Assembly: GCF_003171515.1 (NCBI RefSeq)
Contig: NC_089390.1
Location: forward strand, 3,968,001-4,032,000
DNA length: 64,000 nucleotides
Origin: Pyrenophora tritici-repentis
Taxonomy: Eukaryota > Ascomycota > Dothideomycetes > Pleosporales > Pleosporaceae
Direction: 5' to 3'
Part shown: piece by piece, positions 23,099 to 33,059 of the stretch
Layout of the letters: every line of letters starts with the position of its first letter
Position numbering within the stretch: position 1 is the stretch's first letter
The notes under the pieces: generated by a model
Database searches by the model: none
Told to the model about the DNA's origin: nothing
Seen by the model: only the letters and a program-made list of their open reading frames with translations
Program-made: the position numbers and the translations under genes

Positions 23099-24749
23099 CT
23101 AGTCCAACCACCAATTCTCCTCCAAATCATCCACCGGAACCGGCCAAAAACTAAGCCTCCCACACGGCCCATTACTGAAACTAAGCGCATACTGCTCCGG
23201 AAAATCCTGCTGACCCTGTATCGTACCCAGATACAGGGATAGACTGCCCCTGCCACATGTGGCGTTGCTATTCTGCACAGGGCTAGCTGTGGACATGGGG
23301 GCAGAGATCCCACTGGGTGAAATCAAGGTCGGGAAGATGCCAGAGGCGCTAGGATAGAGCGTGGGGAAGGAGGACGGGTATGTTGCGTTGAGGAATGGGT
23401 AAGGCGCTAGGATAGAGCGTGGGGAAGGAGGACGGGTATGTTGCGTTGAGGAATGGGTAAGGCGCATCGGATGCTGCTGGCAACGTCAAGTTCGGGAAGC
23501 CAGAGGGCTGGGGACTGTCCGATAGGCAGCGTCAGCGAGTGTGCCATTGGTAAGGGGGTATGGCACTCCTGTACCAGACGGCATTGCTATCCCAAATGGA
23601 AATACTCCGGTCGGTAACGCAACTCCGGATGGAAATACGATTCCAGAAGGATATACAACACCAGACGGGTAAGCTATACCCGAGGAATAAACGGGTAGAG
23701 GAAGTATAGTAGGCAGAGCGGTCGGTGGTTGCGTTAAGCGGAGATGGCACTCCAGATCACTGGGCGCAAAGAAAGACCCAGCGCAATTGGGCTAAAGTCC
23801 ATCAGCATCATGAATCCCTAGCAAGATACCAGTAGGCAAGATGAACACTTACAGTAGTCTGACAAGCAACACAGCACCCAACCGCACTCGTCATATCAAT
23901 CACCAGCTCCTCCTCATTCGGGAAACCTTGTGCAGGACGATAGATGACGCGATCGAACATGAGCATTTTACCATTGATATCCCGGATTCTATTCACTAAT
24001 TCTCATGTCAGCAGTTTCTCTCTACAACTAAACAGAGATTACTCGCCGACATTGTTCGCCCCACAAGCCGCATATTCCGTCGCCCTAGGCAAAATCTCCG
24101 TAACCGTACTCGTCACACTGACCGTCAGCGTACTGCTCGCCAGCGCTGTAGCTCCAGCCTGATAAACGGTCATAGGTAAGCCCGTAACCGTCATTGTCTG
24201 CGTACGATTTATAGTCTCGTACACGAGACAGTCGACGCGAAAAGTGAACTTGCGGTTCAGGCTGGAAGTTGTGCCGTTCCTGCTGGACCAGAAGCCGCCG
24301 CTGCAGTTGGAGCAGGTTTGTCGCTTTCCTAGCTGCAGGGCATTGTTTTCGAATAGTGAGTGGCGCTTGATGCGCGGAATGGGCGTTAGTGTGGCATTGG
24401 ATGCGTCACCGACGATCATGGGTATAAAACCTGCTTGGGCGGGAATCACGACAGCAGCAGGTGTAGATGTCGTCGTCGTGAAGAAGGTGGTGGTCGTGGT
24501 GAGCATGTTCATCTGCGTAGTGGCATTCGCGGTCGCGGTAACCGTCTGGCGAATCTCAGAGATCATACTGGTCACGCTCATCGTCGTAACGAACTGGTAC
24601 CATGTTGGCACAGCTGCGCTCCCAGCAGTCCCCGTGGGAATGGGATAGTAGCCAAAGCACGAGGTGCAATGTGTTGCCGTGTAAGTCATGTCTTGGGCTA
24701 CGATGGTAGCTGGGATAGCTGCTAATGCAGCGAGAAAGACGAAGCGCAT
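23099..24749 (-). CDS. Secreted Thr/Ser-rich protein, 3' frame shifted by a 58-bp duplication
   Basis: Starts at the ATG at 24749 with a signal peptide (MRFVFLAALAAIPATIVAQ). Suggested exons are 24043-24749, 23853-23988, 23606-23791 and 23507 downward, with introns of 54, 61 and 98 bp. A Thr-rich stretch (TTTTTFFTTTTSTP) precedes a dibasic KR site and a Cys-rich segment. Exon 2-3 encodes EELVIDMTSAVGCCVACQTTPNC followed by AGSF, a PAN-like cysteine pattern, then repeated PSG/YPSG units. The tail NATCGRGSLSLYLGTIQG, ending ENWWLD at 23099, is in a different frame because a 58-bp tandem repeat (23344-23459) shifts it. As written, translation would end early within the repeat. Function unknown; probably extracellular or wall-associated. 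Confidence 0.55.
23344..23459. repeat. 58-bp tandem duplication inside a coding region
   Basis: Two identical copies, 23344-23401 and 23402-23459, plus six bases of a third. 58 is not a multiple of 3. On the minus strand the unit encodes PYPFLNATYPSSFPTLYPSA in one frame. Confidence 0.95.
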
Positions 24750-25425
24750 GGTGAATGAGTGACGATTTCCAATCAAAGAAGTGAACGTGAGTAGTTGGAT
24801 GTTGAAATTATATCGCACCGACAGCTGTATATATACGTACTTGGGCGTCGAGCATGGTCCATGAGGCGTCAAGGGAGACTAAAACGACATGTCGTGATCT
24901 CTACAAGCTGAACAGAACCACACGGAACCAAGCCGATAAGTATCACCTATCGTCTCTGTTACGTGGAGGCGAGATCGGATGATAGATTACCATCGCCTAG
25001 GTACAATTCACCGTCTTTGTTCGTTGTCGTGGCATGCGACATTATGCGCCAGTGACACTTCTTAGAAATTTGAGAACTTGGTACAGTTATCATGAACATG
25101 CGGAAATACTCGAGTCATAGTTATGTCGTATACGATGATCCAAATCGACATAGTGTGATGGTGGCCGAATCATGTCGAAACCTAGAGTACTCTAATCATA
25201 AATGAACATCTTATAGCTCTCCAATTGCTCTTAATTTGTGGGATAGGTCTACCTGTGTATTCATGAGCTCCCTGCGGAGGTTCATAGGACCCTATGGCAT
25301 AGCCAAACCTCGTCAAGGTGGAGGATGTTCAAGAACACGCGGACTTGCGTAATCTAGACGGTCCTCTATTTGGATTTGTCCTACCCAGCTCTGATGTGGG
25401 TACTATGTCTTTATGTTTCTATTGA
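24750..25425. other. Upstream region of the secreted-protein gene and transposon flank
   Basis: No gene supported. It is relatively AT-rich, especially 24890-25400, before the Fot-type insertion. Confidence 0.4.
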
Positions 25426-25427
25426 TA

Positions 25428-25482
25428 ACATGATCCATGGGCGAGCGGCGCACACGGGCGAGCGGCGCACCCCACCAACTTT
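25428..25482 (+). repeat. Left terminal inverted repeat of the Fot/Pogo element
   Basis: 55 bp, an exact reverse complement of 27227-27281. Contains two copies of a 15-bp GC-rich motif separated by two bases. Confidence 0.95.
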
Positions 25483-25547
25483 TGCAACTTTAAAGCGATG
25501 CATCTCAACAACGCGATAATATTATTGCTAGATATTGATACAGTAGA

Positions 25548-27200
25548 TTACTCTATATTAATAGTATCAGTCTTGCATGTGCGCGAGTTGTGCCCAGTCT
25601 CCTTGCACCTAGTGCAGCGCCTTTGAGCCCGCTGGCTGAGGCCTGATCGCGCTCCTCCTTGACGCTCTTCATGAGCAATCTGCTGGTCAGCCTCATTTTG
25701 AGCCAGTATATCCTCTCCAGCTCCCTTTGTGAGTACTCCATGCTTCTGTATACGCCTTTTAGAGCGCCGCCTACGCTCTGAGGCTGCGCTATTGGCCTTC
25801 TCAAGACTAGAGATCCGATCGCGCATCAGCTCAGCAGAGAGCATCATCACCTCGGCGCCCTTCTTTAGCTGGTCAATCGCCATAATAATTGAAGCTGGTG
25901 ATGAGCTCTTGTGCTGGCGCACGCGCTCACGTATTAGGCTTGACTGAGCCTCAAGCTCACGCGCGTTGCTCGGCGTTTGAGCTACCCAGGGAGCCTCTGG
26001 CAGAGCTGCTGGAGGAGTAGGTGTACGCAGTTGTACATCTACCTTTGATAGAACAGCCTCTGGTTGTAGAGGAACAAGGCCTGCGCCGCGGAAGGCTGAG
26101 CAGATATTGGCTGGCGTGAACGCTTGATCAAATGCTGCCTTGAACGCTGGCAGAAACTCTAGCTTGGTGATGTGGTTGATGTGGTTGCGCATAAGGCTCT
26201 CCACCTCACGGCTGTACGCGCGCTTCAATGGCGAGAAGCAGCCAACATCAAGTGGCTGGAGTAGGTGAGATGAGTGAGGAGGCATACAGAGCGTATGGAT
26301 ATTGTTCTCCTTGCAGAGCTCCTGGAACTCTAGAGATTGGTGGCTCTTATGGCCATCAATAATAAGCAGGCGACGCGCGCCTACACTACGAGCCTGCGTG
26401 TGAGCGTTGAAGTGCTTTAGCCACTCAACTCCAAGCTCATTATTCGTCCAGCCATTATCGCTGACTGCGATCGCCCAGTCGCGTGGGATCTCAGCTTCCT
26501 TATACCAGGCTGATAGGTGGTACTGGCCAGCGAAGATGAGGAACGGTGGGACTGACCAGCCAGCAGCGCTGATAGCAGCGATCAGCGTTACCCACTCGCG
26601 ATTGCCTGGCTGAATACTCTTCGGCCTGCCTCTCCTCTCTGCTCCTGTTATAACTAGCTGCGTTGTAATCTTGCCCATCATAAAGCCAGCTTCATCAAAG
26701 TTGTAGACGTCCTCATCGCAGATACCTAGCTCAGCCTTTGTCTCTTCTACAAGCTTAAACCACCTCTTTATTAATGTTGCATCCTCACAAAGAGCTCTCT
26801 GCCTATCGTACGCTTGGTTGAAACACGTCCGAAGACTGTCTGTACGCTTAACAAAGGTAGATGGCCAGTTGACTCCAACCTGCTCTCCACCACGCGCAGC
26901 CAGCAGCTTATCAGCCATATCACGTACAGCTGTGTAGGTAGGCGCAAATCCACGCAGATCTAGCTGAAGTATATAGCTAATAATCACCTCCTCTTCTCTC
27001 TGGGTAAGCTTCCTTGAGTTGGGCGGGCAATCGCGTCGGGCAGGTATACCAGCGCGTCGGCGGCGGAGCGTTGTTTCGGCTACGTTGTAGACTACTGCAG
27101 CAGTACGGGTACCTTGGATCTGGTGCGCATTAATAGATGAGATAGCAAGCTGAATATCTGCTTCATTTGATAGTAATTGAGTAGCGCTGCGTTGAGCCAT
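25548..27200 (-). CDS. Fot/Pogo-family transposase
   Basis: 550 residues from the ATG at 27200, uninterrupted. The N-terminal ~130 residues form the Psq/CENP-B-like helix-turn-helix DNA-binding region ([34 protein letters not shown]). The DDE core has Asp at about 169 (VYNFDEAGF), Asp at 282 ([10 protein letters not shown]) and Asp at 318 ([10 protein letters not shown]). The last two are separated by 35 residues, the DD35D spacing of this superfamily. After a charged helix, a C-terminal zinc knuckle [14 protein letters not shown] follows. All catalytic residues are present, so the enzyme could be active. Confidence 0.95.
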   Translation of the reverse strand: MAQRSATQLLSNEADIQLAISSINAHQIQGTRTAAVVYNVAETTLRRRRAGIPARRDCPPNSRKLTQREEEVIISYILQLDLRGFAPTYTAVRDMADKLLAARGGEQVGVNWPSTFVKRTDSLRTCFNQAYDRQRALCEDATLIKRWFKLVEETKAELGICDEDVYNFDEAGFMMGKITTQLVITGAERRGRPKSIQPGNREWVTLIAAISAAGWSVPPFLIFAGQYHLSAWYKEAEIPRDWAIAVSDNGWTNNELGVEWLKHFNAHTQARSVGARRLLIIDGHKSHQSLEFQELCKENNIHTLCMPPHSSHLLQPLDVGCFSPLKRAYSREVESLMRNHINHITKLEFLPAFKAAFDQAFTPANICSAFRGAGLVPLQPEAVLSKVDVQLRTPTPPAALPEAPWVAQTPSNARELEAQSSLIRERVRQHKSSSPASIIMAIDQLKKGAEVMMLSAELMRDRISSLEKANSAASERRRRSKRRIQKHGVLTKGAGEDILAQNEADQQIAHEERQGGARSGLSQRAQRRCTRCKETGHNSRTCKTDTINIE

Positions 27201-27226
27201 TGTAGATTAAGATCAGTAAGGTGAGT

Positions 27227-27281
27227 AAAGTTGGTGGGGTGCGCCGCTCGCCCGTGTGCGCCGCTCGCCCATGGATCATGT
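27227..27281 (-). repeat. Right terminal inverted repeat of the Fot/Pogo element
   Basis: 55 bp, matches the left repeat exactly in inverse orientation; flanked outside by TA. Confidence 0.95.
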
Positions 27282-27283
27282 TA

Positions 27284-27646
27284 TTGTTTGTGCAACTTGG
27301 CTAAGGCAGTTCCAGTCTACCACAAAATATATTCGGGTGTATGAAGTGGTATTGCCAGCATCTGAAAGAACACGACACTGACAATATCTGAGCTGAACTT
27401 GAAAGTCAGAGTGCGCAGAATCGACATGAGGCTACTATGATAGAAGTGGGTATCTGAGTGCTTCATCGCACCAAACTCGGTGGTAATCCATCCCTTGCTT
27501 CCACAAACGGGAACCTAACCATCCCACTATAACGGCGTTCAGCCGCAATCCATATCTATGATCGGTCTATACACGAAACGCCGAGGAAAGTAAGACATGA
27601 TACATAAGTCTTCTATAGTACCCTCTCAGAAATAGAAAGAAACTAG
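27284..27646. other. Gap between transposon and helicase 3' end
   Basis: No ORF of interest; likely includes the helicase 3' UTR. Confidence 0.45.
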
Positions 27647-29624
27647 CTAGTCCCGTCGCGACCCAATTCGGAGACCAGGCACTCCCTTCAAGCCCATCTT
27701 GCCTACCGTCGATTTCTCGAGCATAGGCGGCTCTGGGCACCCCATACTGCGTGCATAGTCGTTCGCCAAGCGAACCAAATCAGCGGTCGAAATTTGTAGC
27801 TTCTTCACGAAAGTCTTGTTGTATCCAAGGAAGGCTTGGTATGCTTTTGACTTGGATGCCTCATCAACGTTGGCGAACGCACGGTCGATGGTGGCCTGAT
27901 GAGGAGCTAGGCGTGATACAATATCGACGGTGTAAGGCTTGATGGGCAGTGTTTTATTGATTCTTGGGAAGAAGGATTCTTGCTGGAAGAGAAGAAGCAC
28001 AGCCCGGCCATCCTTGCCGGCACGAGCAGTCCGACCGACTCGGTGAACGTATTGGTCGGTGCTTGATGGTAGACCCACTTGAATAACGAGGCCGACATTG
28101 GGGAAATCCATGCCACGGCCGACAACATCGGAGGCGAACAGTATACCACTAGACGCTTCCTTGAAGTCTTTCGTGGTACGCGTCCGAGCAGGTTGAGACA
28201 TGCGGCTGTGTAGCTCGAACAGGCGGAATTGAGGCAAAGCGTGTCGGTATAAGTCGTAGAGTAATCCGACGCCATTAGCCGTGGTACCGAACACAATGGC
28301 CTTGAAGTCGGTGGGGCTTTGGTTGTATTCCTCCTCTATCAATGCCGAGAGCGCGGGGAAGGTTTGGCCTACAGTGGGTACAGAGAAGGAGAACTGCGGC
28401 ACTCGCTCGTGCGTTGGTACTTCGTTCGGGTCGACCGTGGAAAGATGGGTGAAACCGGGGAACAGAACGATCTTGGCGATATCCAAAACTTCCTTAGGGA
28501 GTGTAGCGGAGAAGCACATTCCCTGCCAGCCGTCATTCTTGGGGGGAATGCGACGTAGAATCTTCTTGACCGCGGGAGCAAATCCAGCATCAAGCATTTG
28601 ATCCGCTTCGTCAAGCACCACCGTCTTCAGATGACTGAATTTATCACGAACTTCTTCTTCGCCCAAGATATCATCAAGTCGTCCCGGGGTAGCGACGAGA
28701 ACGGTGGGGTTGCCTTTCATGAAGGCGTTGAGGTTCGATGCACGCGAAGTGCCTCCAAAGGCAGTGTGACACTCCATTTTCTGGGGTAGACACGTCGTGA
28801 GGCCATTGCATTCTTTGGAGATTTGTAGTGCCAGCTCACGAGTGGGACAGATGACGAGTATAGCGACCTTGCCTTTCGGGGGCATGTTGCCAGCTAGAAG
28901 GTTCTGGATAGCGGGTAGCAGAAAGGCTACGGTCTTGCCCGTACCCGTCTTTGCCTGAACGACGCAGTCGGATGACAGGGAAGGCAGCTGGGTCAGCACC
29001 TGTTGTTGGACTGGAGACATGAATCTAAAATCGAGTCAGCTTGAATGCTTCACATGGCTGCAATGTCCTGACAAAGGAACTTCTCAAACTACACAAACAG
29101 CCGCATCCGAGGGTAGAGACGAGGCTAGCAAAATTGCAGTCTGAGAGTCGCAGTGGTGTTTTGTTGATTCATGCTTACTCGAATCCCATCTTGTCCAAAC
29201 CATCAAGGAGGCCTTTGTTCAGTTTATCCTTGAGTTCGGAGAAGGGCTTTGGCTGTGCATCTCCAGCTGCTGTGCTGTACATTTGCCGCACATCAACGCC
29301 GCCCTCTGGCTTCGGCTGCGCATCTTCCATCTTGGGGCGTTTCGGCTGCTGTGCTATAGTTGAGCGAGGATTCGTGGGCCCTCCCTGTGTAGCAGCGCCG
29401 TTGGTGCGATCGCCGCCGCCGCCGCCTCTGCCGCGGGGCCACTTGCGCTTTGGTGGTGGAGGCATGATGGGGAGTTGAGTTGATAGAGTGTGTGTGAGTA
29501 GTCTGTGAGACAAGGTGAGGGGGGCAGCTGAGATGAGGCGTATATTAGTTGCTAGATACAGGCGCGGAACGAGACGAGCAAGAGCAAATGCGTGCGGAGT
29601 GAGAGAGCGTGAAACTAGTTTCAT
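27647..29624 (-). CDS. mss116: Mitochondrial DEAD-box RNA helicase (Mss116-like)
   Basis: ATP-dependent RNA chaperone probably acting in mitochondrial intron splicing. Exons 29179-29624 and 27647-29024 (intron 154 bp) give 607 residues. The N-terminus (MKLVSRSLTPHAFALARLVPRL) is basic and amphipathic, like a mitochondrial presequence, followed by a Gly/Arg-rich patch (RGRGGGGGDR). Helicase motifs in order: GFEFMSPVQQQVL (Q), AKTGTGKT (I), PTRELA (Ia), FGGT, TPGR (Ib), DEAD (II), SAT (III), VFGTT (IV), DVVGRGMD (V) and HRVGRTARAG (VI). The splice joins GFE to FMSPVQ in frame. An internal Met (MPPPPKRK) could give a non-mitochondrial form. Confidence 0.93.
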
Positions 29625-29793
29625 TGTCTTCTTTGTACATACACAGTCGGGACCCTGCCAGAAATCTAGAGAAAAGCAACGATATCGTGGGGCGGTGAAG
29701 AAAGAAAATTGCCGCCGTTTCAGCACTTTGTTTGCGAGACGGCCAGAAATGTTTAGCGCGCGACGTCAGTCTGTGCTTGAACCGCCACTTCGC

Positions 29794-29828
29794 TGAGTCA
29801 GCCCGGGATACCCTGTACACGTGACTCA
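29794..29828. promoter_or_regulatory. Pair of TGASTCA sites upstream of the helicase gene
   Basis: TGAGTCA at 29794-29800 and TGACTCA at 29822-29828, about 170 and 200 bp upstream of the helicase ATG (29624). These are Gcn4/AP-1-type heptamers; each half is also common by chance. Confidence 0.35.
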
Positions 29829-30703
29829 GTGTTGGCGTGTAAGCTCACGTGATGGTGACGAACGCGACGCGTCGATGCGAATGACCCTAATCATCAAGGG
29901 AGCCCCCACCAACGGTTGATCATGCGCCTTCACAATTGCCATTTGGCAAGGTTGGTTGAGGCGTTCAATCTCGGATCAGGGTCAAGTTGTAGCTGTAATT
30001 GCATGTATTTTTTTCGTTTAAGAGCGGAAGTTTTGGGTCGCCTGTGGGAGAGTACCATGGTACTCGACACAATGAGAAATGAGGAGTCATCTGCCATTTG
30101 ACAAACATCACCATGATGAGCCCGACACTCTCTGCGTACTCCTTACAATCCTATCATCTTTTCGAATTTCCAAGAAGCGCTATTGGCTCGTAATGTCGTG
30201 TTCCGTCATGGTGTTCTGCCTTAACCAGGTATTGGCAAGGATCGAGCGTGTATGTATGTATGTATGTAATCCATTAGCGTCCTTTATCAGTCAGAGACTA
30301 TGTAGGACGGTGGCAGATGCCATTCTAGCTATTTTTATCTCTCCTTTGATGTTCGTTGGTTATGTTTGACTAATGTAGTTTAGGCATGTCCTAGCTATTA
30401 CAGGGGAGGAGAGAAAGTAAAACCCTATTATAGCTGCCTGTTTTTCCTTCTCTTCAACCTATCTCTTTTTGCAACGCTTTCCTCGTGTTCCTAAGTCTGA
30501 AAAAACCTCAAAGGGGAAAAAGCCATGGGATCTTGAACGAGGCGTAGGGTTGTAACAAGCTTAGCGTAGTGTTTGTAGTCGTAGCAGTGCGTGGCTCGGG
30601 TGTACTGCGGCTATAACCTGTCGCTTAGGTTTGCAGGGGTAGGTGAAAATTTGCGAGTTGGAGTAAGCCGTTCGATATTTTTTGGTAAAGCCACAAGTGG
30701 CGG
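29829..30703. other. Non-coding stretch between helicase promoter and tRNA-like locus
   Basis: Only short ORFs. A (TATG)n run lies at about 30250-30266. No gene supported. Confidence 0.4.
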
Positions 30704-30800
30704 TGAGAGGAGAAGGATTCGAACCTTCGACCTCTACTACACTGCAAATTTGGAGTGCGGTAAAGGAATACCAGGCGCTTTACCACTGCGCCATCCCCCC
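30704..30800 (-). tRNA. tRNA or tRNA-like gene with intron, anticodon unresolved
   Basis: Read on the minus strand, 97 nt start with GGGGGGA, which pairs with TCCTCTC at the 3' end, followed by an A discriminator. Box A (TGGCGCAGTGG) forms a GCGC/GCGC D-stem. Box B is perfect (GGTTCGAATCC) in a GAAGG/CCTTC T-stem. The length suggests an intron of about 24 nt. I could not fold a canonical anticodon stem: CTCCAAA (a Trp-type CCA loop) is present, but its stem and spacing do not fit, and a Gly-type or Arg-type loop needs mismatches. No T-run follows on the minus strand. It may be a tRNA with unusual intron geometry or a tRNA-derived pseudogene. Confidence 0.5.
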
Positions 30801-31019
30801 GGATCGAGCGTGTAGCTTAACGCCGCAAAGCCGTGGGATCGCGAAGTTTCGCTTTCGGTGAATTACTCCGAATCCGGCGCGATACCCAAGAACGCATTTC
30901 CATGAGATTTATATTGAACTCCCTCCTGCTTCTCGAATTCATTCCATCCAACATCCTCCAACATCGCTCCACATTTGGCATTCAACGACCGAAAGTCCTT
31001 GGTCCTATTCCCGGAGACC

Positions 31020-31712
31020 ATGTCCTTCCGCGGCGCTCGTGCGCATCAAAACAGTCACACGAGAGGCTATCGCACCTCACCCCACGGTGGTGGCTCTCAA
31101 GGGAAATTCGACCCTGGCATGGAAAAAATCGATGATGCCTCACCAGGCGCCGAACGCGTACAAGCGGATCCCTTTCACCACTACGTCATCCGCACTGGAT
31201 ATCACAAAGGCAAGACACTAGCGCAATTTCACAAGGGGAACGACAACGAGAAATAATACGTCGATTGGATGTACAGAAAACACTACAAGGAACTACCACT
31301 TTACCATGTATTTCGTGTGGCACTTGCTCAATGGAACGAACAACGTGGCTCCAGCGACGTGTGGACCCTGCCGCCACTCTCCATGGCGCCGTCGAGCTTC
31401 AGAGACGGAAAATACCACATCTTTATGCAAGAAAGGTATCTCAAGAAGTGGTGGAAAGTCGAGCCCGATGACCTTGCCAAGGCTGGTGTGAAAGTCAAGG
31501 AGTCTCCAAATACAACGACGCAGGCCAAAAAGTTTGCGCTGTATCACGTGTGGGAATACGTCCAGGGAAATGGGATAATGAACAGGAAGGAGGCGGATGA
31601 GGTGCTTGAGATTGAGCTGAAGCGCATTGAGAAGACGAGGCAGAACTACAGAACTTACCAAAGCGGCGGATATAGCGGCGGATGTGGCTGGCTTTGCGAG
31701 TGTTGCGATTAG
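31020..31712 (+). pseudogene. Hypothetical gene split by a single in-frame TAA
   Basis: From the ATG at 31020 (MSFRGARAHQNSHTRGYR) one frame runs to 31712 and would encode 230 residues, with a single TAA at 31254-31256. On either side the sequence continues naturally: GYHKGKTLAQFHKGNDNEK, stop, YVDWMYRKHYKELPLYHVF. The pattern G-x-H-K-G-K-T-L followed by YVxWM resembles small GK-type domains where a glutamine before YVDW would be natural (CAA to TAA). The downstream ATG at 31269 could still give a 147-residue C-terminal product with KYHIFMQERYLKKWWKVEPDD and a helix ending near KTRQNYRTYQSGG. Function unknown; no splice site removes the stop. Confidence 0.55.
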
Positions 31713-31841
31713 TATGGTAAGTAAAGTAATACATACGAATCGATCATATCCAATACCTTGCTGACGCCTACACAGGAAGGTAACAGGTTATACATGGATA
31801 TTATTAGGTATAGTTGGTGTCTACGCTGCTCTTCATGAGTA

Positions 31842-33059
31842 TTATAGGTCACAACGTTTTGCATCAGGCAGTCCGAATAGCCAAACCATTCCCCACCATC
31901 GTGCACTCCTTTCATCTATGCGCGTCATAAGCGCATGGTCAACCGCCAGCTTCGTTGCAAGTCGCCGTGAAAAGAGACCTGTAAGAGAAGCATGTCGCGC
32001 GGATTTTGCAATCCTGTTGTCCACTGTCCTTGAGAACGCTTCCGGGTATTCGACAATGGAGCGTTTGTGGAGCTCCGCCGCACTGATATAACGTGCATCT
32101 GCCAATGTCCGCCAGAAGAGCCTGCTCATAGGCTCATGCCCTCCTAGTATCGCTACGTTGAACTCGTTATCGTCGGCTATTGAGGACTGTATGAATTTGA
32201 GGTAAGTCTTGAGAGCCCGTACCGCGTCATTTGCTCGACAGTCGCCCATCTGCCCATTGTCCGTCCAAATACGTGATGAGTGGTAAGGGTGGAAGACTTC
32301 TCGAACGTTCCCCAAGTCACCTATCATCCAGTGTGACTCATCTTGAATGAAGATATTTGAGGGCTTGATATCGTCGTGGCAGTAGCCTGCATCATGGAGA
32401 GTGCTCATGCTCGTCAGTAGTCGATTGAAGGCTGGACGAAAGATTGCGTCCATCTCTCTGTGTGACTTGGGCCTTTCCCTCGAGTACAAGTGTTCGGCCA
32501 GTGTTCCAAGACTACCACCGTCCAATAGCGGAGTGACTAGATGCCACTCCGCTGGCGCTCCGGGAGATGACGATGCCACGAAGTGTGCCTTGACTGGAAG
32601 AAACCCATGGTATGTTGTGTTTGTATCGTCTTCAGTGCTGATACCTCCGAATCTTAGGGATGCGGGTATCTCCGTTGGCCATTTGGTAGCCATGTTTGGT
32701 GCACAATTGCGAAAAGGACTACGCCCCGGCGTAAAAGTCTTGATGACTGAGTCTTTATAGGCGAAAACCTTGCCTTCCCACCCTTCGCCAAGCACCTTCC
32801 AAGCTGCGCGATTTGCGACTAGCTCTTCTTGGAATTGGAGGCGCTCGTTCTCAGGCTCCCAGTATCGATGGTACGGGCCATGATTGGGTGATTGGAAGTT
32901 GGTCGCAGAGTATTTGGCTGATAGTGAGTGTCGACTGGTGAAAAACAAGTGCTGTTGCTGAAGAAGTGCAAGTATTAAGAAAACAAGACTGACGCGACAG
33001 CGAAGATGATACATGTATCGTGCTGTATGTGGTATAGAGTTGAAGATAGGGTGGCCCAT
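31842..33059 (-). CDS. Membrane-anchored protein kinase-like protein with atypical motifs
   Basis: 405 residues from the ATG at 33059 (MGHPIFNSIPHTARYMY). A hydrophobic signal-anchor lies at about 20-38 (RVSLVFLILALLQQQHLFF). The kinase fold follows: glycine loop LGEGWEGKVFAY (about 90-101), VIKTF lysine near 107, hinge-like LVTPLLDGGSL, catalytic loop GYCHDDIKPSNIFI (about 226-239; the usual HRD is HDD) and metal loop IGDLGNVRE (about 246-254; DFG is DLG). Catalytic Asp, Lys and Asn are all present, so it may be active. The C-terminus past the kinase core lacks other domains. It probably faces the ER lumen or cell exterior, which would be unusual for a kinase; topology is inferred only. Confidence 0.65.
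   Translation of the reverse strand: MGHPIFNSIPHTARYMYHLRCRVSLVFLILALLQQQHLFFTSRHSLSAKYSATNFQSPNHGPYHRYWEPENERLQFQEELVANRAAWKVLGEGWEGKVFAYKDSVIKTFTPGRSPFRNCAPNMATKWPTEIPASLRFGGISTEDDTNTTYHGFLPVKAHFVASSSPGAPAEWHLVTPLLDGGSLGTLAEHLYSRERPKSHREMDAIFRPAFNRLLTSMSTLHDAGYCHDDIKPSNIFIQDESHWMIGDLGNVREVFHPYHSSRIWTDNGQMGDCRANDAVRALKTYLKFIQSSIADDNEFNVAILGGHEPMSRLFWRTLADARYISAAELHKRSIVEYPEAFSRTVDNRIAKSARHASLTGLFSRRLATKLAVDHALMTRIDERSARWWGMVWLFGLPDAKRCDL

Larger units (their letters stand above)
25428..27281 (-). mobile_element. Fot/Pogo-type (Tc1-mariner) DNA transposon, structurally complete
   Basis: 1854-bp element bounded by perfect 55-bp terminal inverted repeats (25428-25482 and 27227-27281) and flanked by TA on both sides (25426-25427, 27282-27283), the target duplication of the Tc1/mariner superfamily. 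Each inverted repeat begins ACATGATCCATGGGCGAGCG and contains an internal direct repeat of GGGCGAGCGGCGCAC. One intact transposase gene fills the interior. Intact ends and an open frame indicate recent insertion. Confidence 0.95.
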
